Origin: JBBRLG01 sp038231495
GTDB lineage: Bacteria; Planctomycetota; Planctomycetia; Gemmatales; Gemmataceae
Assembly (NCBI GenBank): GCA_038231495.1
Contig: JBBRLG010000273.1
Coordinates: 1-9,595, forward strand
DNA length: 9,595 nucleotides
Direction: 5' to 3'
Both the position numbers and the translations under genes were made by a program. The notes under the pieces were generated by a model. That model ran no database searches. It was not told the origin of the DNA and saw nothing but the letters and a program-made list of their open reading frames with translations. Below, piece by piece: positions 5,164 to 9,595 of the stretch; position 1 is the stretch's first letter, and each line of letters opens with the position of its first letter.

Positions 5164-6597
5164 ATGCGAAAGAGGATGCTTCCCTCCCTTGAAGTATTGG
5201 AGGACCGCTGGGTTCCGGCGACGATCCGGTTTACCAGCGGCACCCTGTTCATCAGTAACCCGACTATACTCAACGGCGCTTCCAGCATCAGCGTCACGCA
5301 GCTGGCGGCGAACACCTTCCAGGTGAAGAACAACGGCTCCGACAACGGCACGTTCGGCGTCGTCTCCAACATCAACATTGCCGGGACCAACGCCAAGGAC
5401 ACCGTCCTCGTCGACCTCGCCGGCTTTACCTACAGCGGCGCGCTCACCGTCAACGCCAGCAACGGCAACGACACGACCAACCTGAAAGCCGCCGGCGGCC
5501 AGATCTCCGGCAACCTCACGATCCTGTTGGGCGGGGGCAACGACACCGTGTCGCTCAACCGCACGGGGTCCGCCGGCAGCCTGACGGTCGCCGGCACGAC
5601 GCAAATCACCGCCGGCAGTAGTCTGGGCACTGGCAACGATACGCTCCTCGAAGGCAACGGCAGCGCCACGACGACCTTCCGCGGCAACGTCAACGTGACC
5701 GGCGTCAACAAGGACCTCATCAGTTTCGGCCAGCCCGACGTCTTCCGCGGCGACCTCAACATCAACCTCGCCTCCAACCCCAACCCGTTGGACGTCGAGG
5801 CGACCGGCTTTACCGGCGACCCCAGCGCCGGCGGCGTGGGTGCGGCGCCGGCAACCGCGATTTCCATCCTGGGCACCTTCCAGGTCACCGGCGGTCCCGG
5901 CGACGACCAAGTTGCCACCGGCTTCCTCACGATTGGCAAGAACTTCAACGTGAACCTGCAAGGCGGCGGGGCCGGCATGTTTACCGGCCTCGGTAACATC
6001 GTCGGCGGCAACGACCTGTCCGTCAGCGCCCAGTATTCGGGCGTGACGACCGTGAAGGGCGACCTGAATTACAACAGCACGGCGGCCCTCGACACCGTGG
6101 ACTTGTCCGGCGTGAACATCCTGGGCAACGCCAACCTGCGCCTCGGGCAGGGTGGCAACGCCGCCATTCCCAGCGGCGTGGCGCTCGACAATTTCGGGGG
6201 TCCGACGACGATCGGCGGCAACTTGCTCGTCACCGGCGGCAACGGCAACTTCACGACCGCGCCGTTCGCTCCGTTCGGTTTTACCACGAACATTGAAGCG
6301 CAAATCGGCGGGGACGCGACCTTCATCTTCGGCAACGGCGACAACAGTGTCACCTTCGATGCCACCAGTTCGCTCCTGGGCCGGTTGAATTACATCGCGG
6401 GCAACGGTGCCAATAGCATTAGCGTCAACGCCCCGCAGCTCTACCAGCTGAACGTCAACGTGGGCAACGGCAGCAACACCTTTAGCGCCAACGCCGGCGT
6501 CTCCCTAACCGGCGTGCTCCGGGTCGGTAGCGGCACCAACGTGTTCAACCAGAACGGGGCCGTCATCGTAGGGCCGTGGTACGAACAAGGCTTCTGA
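5164..6597 (+). CDS. Planctomycete-type exported Gly/Asn-rich repeat protein, probable beta-solenoid surface protein
   Basis: A 477-residue protein. It starts with a basic stretch and LEVLEDRWVPA (residues 9-19), the LE-x-LEDR-x-x-PA signature seen at the start of many Gemmataceae exported proteins. No conventional hydrophobic signal core is visible. The rest is rich in G, N, T, S, V and A with very few charged residues and almost no Cys. Repeated turns of the form G-N-G-x-N-(S/T)-hydrophobic are spaced 21-23 residues apart near residues 390, 413, 434 and 455. Earlier looser copies such as GGGNDTVSLN and GTGNDTLLEGNG recall RTX-like or pectate-lyase-like parallel beta-helices, and the RTX-like copies may bind calcium. 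There is no visible C-terminal anchor, sortase motif or enzyme active site. It has its own ribosome-binding site, a C11 tract upstream and a terminator-like hairpin downstream, so it is probably monocistronic. Calling it a surface or adhesive protein is inference. Confidence 0.85.
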   Translation: MRKRMLPSLEVLEDRWVPATIRFTSGTLFISNPTILNGASSISVTQLAANTFQVKNNGSDNGTFGVVSNINIAGTNAKDTVLVDLAGFTYSGALTVNASNGNDTTNLKAAGGQISGNLTILLGGGNDTVSLNRTGSAGSLTVAGTTQITAGSSLGTGNDTLLEGNGSATTTFRGNVNVTGVNKDLISFGQPDVFRGDLNINLASNPNPLDVEATGFTGDPSAGGVGAAPATAISILGTFQVTGGPGDDQVATGFLTIGKNFNVNLQGGGAGMFTGLGNIVGGNDLSVSAQYSGVTTVKGDLNYNSTAALDTVDLSGVNILGNANLRLGQGGNAAIPSGVALDNFGGPTTIGGNLLVTGGNGNFTTAPFAPFGFTTNIEAQIGGDATFIFGNGDNSVTFDATSSLLGRLNYIAGNGANSISVNAPQLYQLNVNVGNGSNTFSANAGVSLTGVLRVGSGTNVFNQNGAVIVGPWYEQGF

Positions 6598-6616
6598 TGC
6601 GGATAGGGGCGGAATG

Positions 6617-6689
6617 CGGTTTACCTAAAACCGGCCCTCCCGCGAGGGTTGGAGACTTTGAAATTACTTTACGGCCCTTGGGTAAACCG
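6617..6689 (+). repeat. Nested inverted repeats just downstream of the surface-protein gene
   Basis: CGGTTTACC (6617-6625) is the exact complement of GGTAAACCG (6681-6689). Between them lies a tight hairpin, CCCTC (6635-6639) with GAGGG (6644-6648) and a 4-nt loop. It starts 20 nt after the stop codon and may form the 3' untranslated structure of that mRNA. There is no T-tract. Confidence 0.4.
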
Positions 6690-6765
6690 TTGCCGACGAA
6701 GTTCGGGGCGAAAAGCGGCACGGGCCGCGGCGTGGGGCTAAAGTTACGTTGTACCTCCCAGGTTC

Positions 6766-6812
6766 AATCGGTCGGGGCTAAGGTTGTCAGGCCGGCCCCG
6801 GCCGATTTCTTC
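6766..6812 (+). terminator. Terminator-like 13-bp stem-loop after the surface-protein gene
   Basis: Positions 6766-6778 pair with 6795-6807 over 13 bp, mostly G-C with one T-G wobble, around a 16-nt loop. A T-rich stretch (TTTCTT) begins at the foot of the stem. This is the best candidate for ending the transcript of the gene that stops at 6597. The T-tract is short and interrupted, so efficiency is uncertain. Confidence 0.5.
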
Positions 6813-7054
6813 CTGTCCGGCCGCCCACCTAAGCCGCCGACAGGCACGGCGACTACCCAACACGTCTGACAAGGAATAAAGCCCCGACAGGGTTGACGCC
6901 CCGCTGGGGTTTTGTCGTCGGTCGCGGCTGCCCCGTCACGCCTCCGACGGGTGCGTCTTACCCGACGGCCGGTTTGCGGGGCACCGAGCCGGGCCGGGGC
7001 GGCCGGCGGCCCAGCAGCTCCTGCGACGGCCGGGTTTTTGCGCCCCCGCCTGAC

Positions 7055-7073
7055 GCCCGACGGGCCTTTTTTT
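7055..7073 (+). terminator. Short GC hairpin followed by seven T, possible intrinsic terminator
   Basis: GCCC (7055-7058) pairs with GGGC (7062-7065) around a 3-nt loop, and an uninterrupted T7 run (7067-7073) follows after one base. The T-run is the best in the window, but the stem is short. It sits between the surface-protein gene and the promoter at 7127 and could insulate the next operon from read-through. Confidence 0.4.
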
Positions 7074-7126
7074 CCTCCCCGGCGTGGCCCGCCGGGCACC
7101 GGCGCGAAAATCTGGCGATTTCATGG

Positions 7127-7155
7127 TTGACAGGGGTTGCGGCGTTTGTCATAGT
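7127..7155 (+). promoter_or_regulatory. Sigma-70-type promoter for the small protein / ligase operon
   Basis: A perfect TTGACA -35 box (7127-7132) is followed by a 17-nt spacer and CATAGT (7150-7155), a 4-of-6 match to the -10 consensus. Transcription would begin near 7162, giving a leader of about 100 nt before the ATG at 7264. This is the most consensus-like promoter I found in the window. Confidence 0.55.
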
Positions 7156-7263
7156 TAAGATGGGTTAGCTTTGGTAAAGTTTGCGCCCTGCACTGATCGA
7201 ACGGACGAGCAGGGCGGTCAATCCGCCGGCCCAGCGGTTATTCCAGTTGAAAGGAAAAGAAGT

Positions 7264-7542
7264 ATGGCCCGTGACACGAAAACGACGTGGGTCGCAACGC
7301 GGTGGGCCTCCGGGGCCGCACTGCTGCTCGTTCCCGTCCTGGCGGTGCTATTTCTCGGTTCCGACTGCCTGGCCCTCCAGCAGACCGGGGCGGCAGGGTT
7401 CCTCGACCTGAAGGCCTTCGCCCCCCAGGCAAGATCCCAGGCGAAACCCGCTGCGCGGCGAGCCCAACCCGACGGCGACGCGGTTGACGTACACCTCAAC
7501 GTTTGGGAGAACACGGCGGACCGCAGATCCATCCGCGTTTAA
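7264..7542 (+). CDS. Small secreted or membrane-anchored protein of unknown function, coupled to the ligase gene
   Basis: A 92-residue protein that I do not recognise. A short N-terminal region with a few basic residues (MARDTKTTWVATRW) is followed by a hydrophobic segment at about 16-31. CLA-LQ near residue 38 could be a signal-peptidase site, though a retained membrane anchor is equally possible. The remaining 50 or so residues are A, Q, R and D-rich and probably lie outside the membrane; there is no lipobox. The start at 7264 is supported by AAGGA 8 nt upstream; the in-frame extension to 7171 has no such support. Its TAA overlaps the next ATG by one base (TAATG), so it is translated together with the O-antigen ligase-like protein and may be an accessory subunit. 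Real-gene status rests on the ribosome-binding site, promoter and coupling, not on homology. Confidence 0.65.
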   Translation: MARDTKTTWVATRWASGAALLLVPVLAVLFLGSDCLALQQTGAAGFLDLKAFAPQARSQAKPAARRAQPDGDAVDVHLNVWENTADRRSIRV

Positions 7543-9595
7543 TGAGGCCCCAATCCCCCCGCGTGTCCGGAGTGCGGGCCAGCGCGGCGTCTTTCTTTCG
7601 GGGGTGCGGCGAAGCCGTCGTCCTCACCCTCGTCTGTGTCTCGCCCTGGGCTCTCGGCGGGGTCGAGCCGGGGGCCGTGTTTTGCTTGTTCGTCGGCGTG
7701 GCCGTCTTGCTCGCCCTCTGGGCGGCGCGGATGCTGTGCGACGGCGCGCTGACCTGGGAACACAGCCCGGTAGGCCTGGGGCTTGTTGGGCTTTTTCTTT
7801 TTGGCGTCTTGCAACTCGTCCCATTGCCGCCCCAAATTCTTGGCTGGGTATCACCGACCACGGCTTCCCTCGCCGATCAACTCCTCCCAAAAATACCCGA
7901 ACAACTCCCGTTTGACGGAGGTACGGCGGTCGCCCCGCTACCGGCCGGCGCAACGATCAGTCTTCATCCCGCCGCGACGCGGGCCGCATTGGTCCGCCTG
8001 TTGGCGGTCTCTCTCCTCTTCGCCGCCGTGCGCAACAACGCCGCGTCGCCCGCCGCCCTGCGCCGCCTGGCCGTTGTCGCAATCGTCAACGGCTTCTCCC
8101 TGGCGCTGTTCGCCATCGTCCAATTCTTCGCGGCGCCGCCCAACACCGTCTACTGGACTTACCCCGTCCTGAACAACAACTTCGGCCCCTTCATCAACCA
8201 CGACCACTTTCCGTTCTTTTTGAACCTGTGCGTCGGCTTGGGCGGCGGCCTGTTGCTCGCCCTGCGGCACAGCAGAGGCGGGGACGCCGGCGGCCAAGGC
8301 GATAAGGGTGTTCGGGCCTGGCTCGCGCGGCCCCTGGAATTGCTGAACACGCCGGCCGCCCTTTGGGCCTGCCTGGCGCTGGCGCTCATGGCGAGCAGTG
8401 TCGCCCTTTCGATGTCCCGCGGCGGCATCCTGAGCCTGGTCGGAGCCTTGGTCGCCTTTCTCGCCGTCCGCCTGGTCCGGGCCGGGCGCGTCTTCCGGCC
8501 GGAAGCCGGGCTCCTGATCGGTGCGGCCGCTTTCGGCCTGCTCGTGTGGTTCGGACTCGACCCGGTCAAGGCCCGCCTGGGCACGATGTGGCAGGGTGCC
8601 GCCCTGGAAGACCCACGGTGGCCCCTGTGGTGGGACGCCCTGCACGCGGTGAAAGATTTCCCGTTTTTTGGCACGGGCTACGGGACGTTCCTCGACGTCG
8701 ATCTGATGTACTCCACCCATCTCGAAGACCTGAGTGAGGGGTGGGAGAACGCCCACAACGACTACCTGGAGGCTCTCGTCGAGGGCGGCGCGGTCCGACT
8801 GCTGCTCAGCCTCCTGGTCATCGCCCTGGTCTACCGCCAGGGGCTGCGGGCCCTCCGGCGTTTCAAGGGCCGCTCGGCTTACGGCTTGGTGCTGGGAACG
8901 CTGTTCGCCTTCACGACGGTGGTGCTGCACAGCTTCGTCGATTTCGGCCTGCACGTTCAGGCCATCGCCGTGCTAACGACCGTCGTTGCTGCTCACCTCT
9001 GCGCGCTGGGGGCGCCGGGCGGCGAATTCCGTACGGCCGCGGCGCTGGGGTCGGCGCGGCCCTCCACGGGGACGGGAGTGTTCCGCTTCGGGGGTCTTGC
9101 CCCGCTGGCCGGTGCCGTAATCTTGCTGGCACTCGGCGGCATCCTGTGCGTACAGGGCTGGCGGTGGGCGCGTGCGTACAGCCTTGAGGTGGCCGCCCGC
9201 GACCAAGTTGGGCAAACCGATGCGGACGGGGACGACCACCGTCTCGCCCTGCTCGAAGCGGCCGCGCAAACGACCCCGGAACAGGCGCGTCTGCACCTGC
9301 TAGCGGGCCAGGCGTATTGGGACGCCTATGAGGCCCGGCTGGCCCTGGTTGAGCAAGAGGACCGGGCACGCGCGGCGGTTCAAACGATCCTCGCGGCGGC
9401 CCCCCTGCCAGGCCGCCCGCCGCTGCCGGGGTTGCCGGTCGGCGTTAGTTCCGTAGCCGCAGCCGCGAAGTCCCGGCTGGCGCGCGGTTACTTGACCCCT
9501 GCCCTGCGTCACTACCTCCTGGCACGCGACCTCGACCCCCTGACGCCCAAGCCCCACGTGCGGATCGCCGCCGGCCTCGAGTGGCTGGGGCACTC
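7542..9595 (+). CDS. O-antigen ligase/polymerase family (Wzy_C) membrane protein with C-terminal helical region, 3' end outside window
   Basis: At least 684 codons, open from the ATG at 7542 to the window edge without a stop. Many hydrophobic segments alternate with short loops through about residue 550. Features of the WaaL/Wzy_C superfamily are present: NHDHFPFF near residues 219-226, SMSRGGILSL (290-299), WWDALHAVKDFPFFGTGYGTF beginning at 363, and the ENAHNDYLEALVEGG segment (402-416), whose HNDY core is typical of these proteins. These proteins act on the outer face of the cytoplasmic membrane, polymerising lipid-linked repeat units or transferring the glycan to lipid A or protein. The last 130 or so residues are Ala/Leu/Arg-rich and helical, resembling the TPR tail found on some Wzy_C proteins; this part is incomplete. 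Translation is coupled to the 92-residue protein through TAATG. Ligase versus polymerase cannot be decided from sequence. Confidence 0.88.
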   Translation, partial: MRPQSPRVSGVRASAASFFRGCGEAVVLTLVCVSPWALGGVEPGAVFCLFVGVAVLLALWAARMLCDGALTWEHSPVGLGLVGLFLFGVLQLVPLPPQILGWVSPTTASLADQLLPKIPEQLPFDGGTAVAPLPAGATISLHPAATRAALVRLLAVSLLFAAVRNNAASPAALRRLAVVAIVNGFSLALFAIVQFFAAPPNTVYWTYPVLNNNFGPFINHDHFPFFLNLCVGLGGGLLLALRHSRGGDAGGQGDKGVRAWLARPLELLNTPAALWACLALALMASSVALSMSRGGILSLVGALVAFLAVRLVRAGRVFRPEAGLLIGAAAFGLLVWFGLDPVKARLGTMWQGAALEDPRWPLWWDALHAVKDFPFFGTGYGTFLDVDLMYSTHLEDLSEGWENAHNDYLEALVEGGAVRLLLSLLVIALVYRQGLRALRRFKGRSAYGLVLGTLFAFTTVVLHSFVDFGLHVQAIAVLTTVVAAHLCALGAPGGEFRTAAALGSARPSTGTGVFRFGGLAPLAGAVILLALGGILCVQGWRWARAYSLEVAARDQVGQTDADGDDHRLALLEAAAQTTPEQARLHLLAGQAYWDAYEARLALVEQEDRARAAVQTILAAAPLPGRPPLPGLPVGVSSVAAAAKSRLARGYLTPALRHYLLARDLDPLTPKPHVRIAAGLEWLGH

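Larger units (their letters stand above)
6598..7263. other. Intergenic region holding 3' structures and the next operon's promoter
   Basis: No credible protein gene is visible on either strand; frames here are short, GC-driven and P/R/A-rich. The left part contains inverted repeats and a terminator-like hairpin for the preceding gene. There are also C/G-run hairpins followed by T runs around 6899-6915 and 7055-7073. The right end carries a sigma-70-like promoter at 7127-7155. Confidence 0.6.

Noticed and set aside
5146..6303. 385-codon minus-strand open frame opposite the surface protein
   Set aside because: Its composition (G, A, V, E, R in repeats) mirrors the Gly/Asn repeat codons on the plus strand. 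The plus-strand frame has the LEDR motif and a good ribosome-binding site.
7938..8954. 338-codon minus-strand open frame opposite the ligase-like gene
   Set aside because: It is a Q/E/R/G-rich shadow of a membrane-protein gene. The plus frame has coherent hydrophobic segments and Wzy_C motifs.

Overview
The window is GC-rich chromosomal DNA that looks planctomycete, most likely from the Gemmataceae. The main pointer is the protein encoded at 5164-6597. It opens with a short basic stretch followed by the LE-x-LEDR-x-x-PA motif, which recurs at the N-termini of exported and surface proteins in that group. The assignment rests on motif recognition and was not checked against a database.

Layout. 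(1) 80-3258, minus strand: a two-gene envelope-glycan operon transcribed leftwards. The promoter-proximal gene is a GT4-type glycosyltransferase (1885-3258). It overlaps by ATGA a polyprenyl-phosphate sugar-1-phosphate transferase of the WecA/MraY superfamily (80-1888). The second gene carries an extra C-terminal module resembling the membrane plus nucleotide-binding half of PglF/CapD/FlaA1-type proteins, without the catalytic dehydratase half. A perfect 16-bp inverted repeat (1-56) follows its stop codon. (2) 3259-5163: a 1.9-kb stretch between divergent genes without a convincing gene. It holds a large imperfect palindrome (3402-3463), several smaller hairpins, a 10-codon micro-ORF with a strong ribosome-binding site (4183-4215), and a run of 11 C just ahead of the next gene. 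(3) 5164-6597, plus strand: a 477-residue Gly/Asn-rich, probably beta-solenoid, exported protein, followed by a terminator-like hairpin. (4) 6598-7263: a gap with terminator-like structures and a good sigma-70-type promoter. (5) 7264-9595, plus strand: a small membrane-anchored or secreted protein of unknown function, whose TAATG junction couples it to an O-antigen ligase/polymerase-type membrane protein that runs off the right edge.

How the genes may fit together (inference). The WecA-like enzyme would start a glycan on a lipid carrier, the GT4 enzyme would add a sugar, and the Wzy_C-family protein would polymerise the product or transfer it to an acceptor. This would be a surface polysaccharide or glycoconjugate route in two divergent operons, with a surface protein gene between them. 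I saw no CRISPR array, complete RNA gene, transposase or phage gene. The least explained parts are the 1.9-kb non-coding block, the micro-ORF, the truncated fusion and the small coupled protein.
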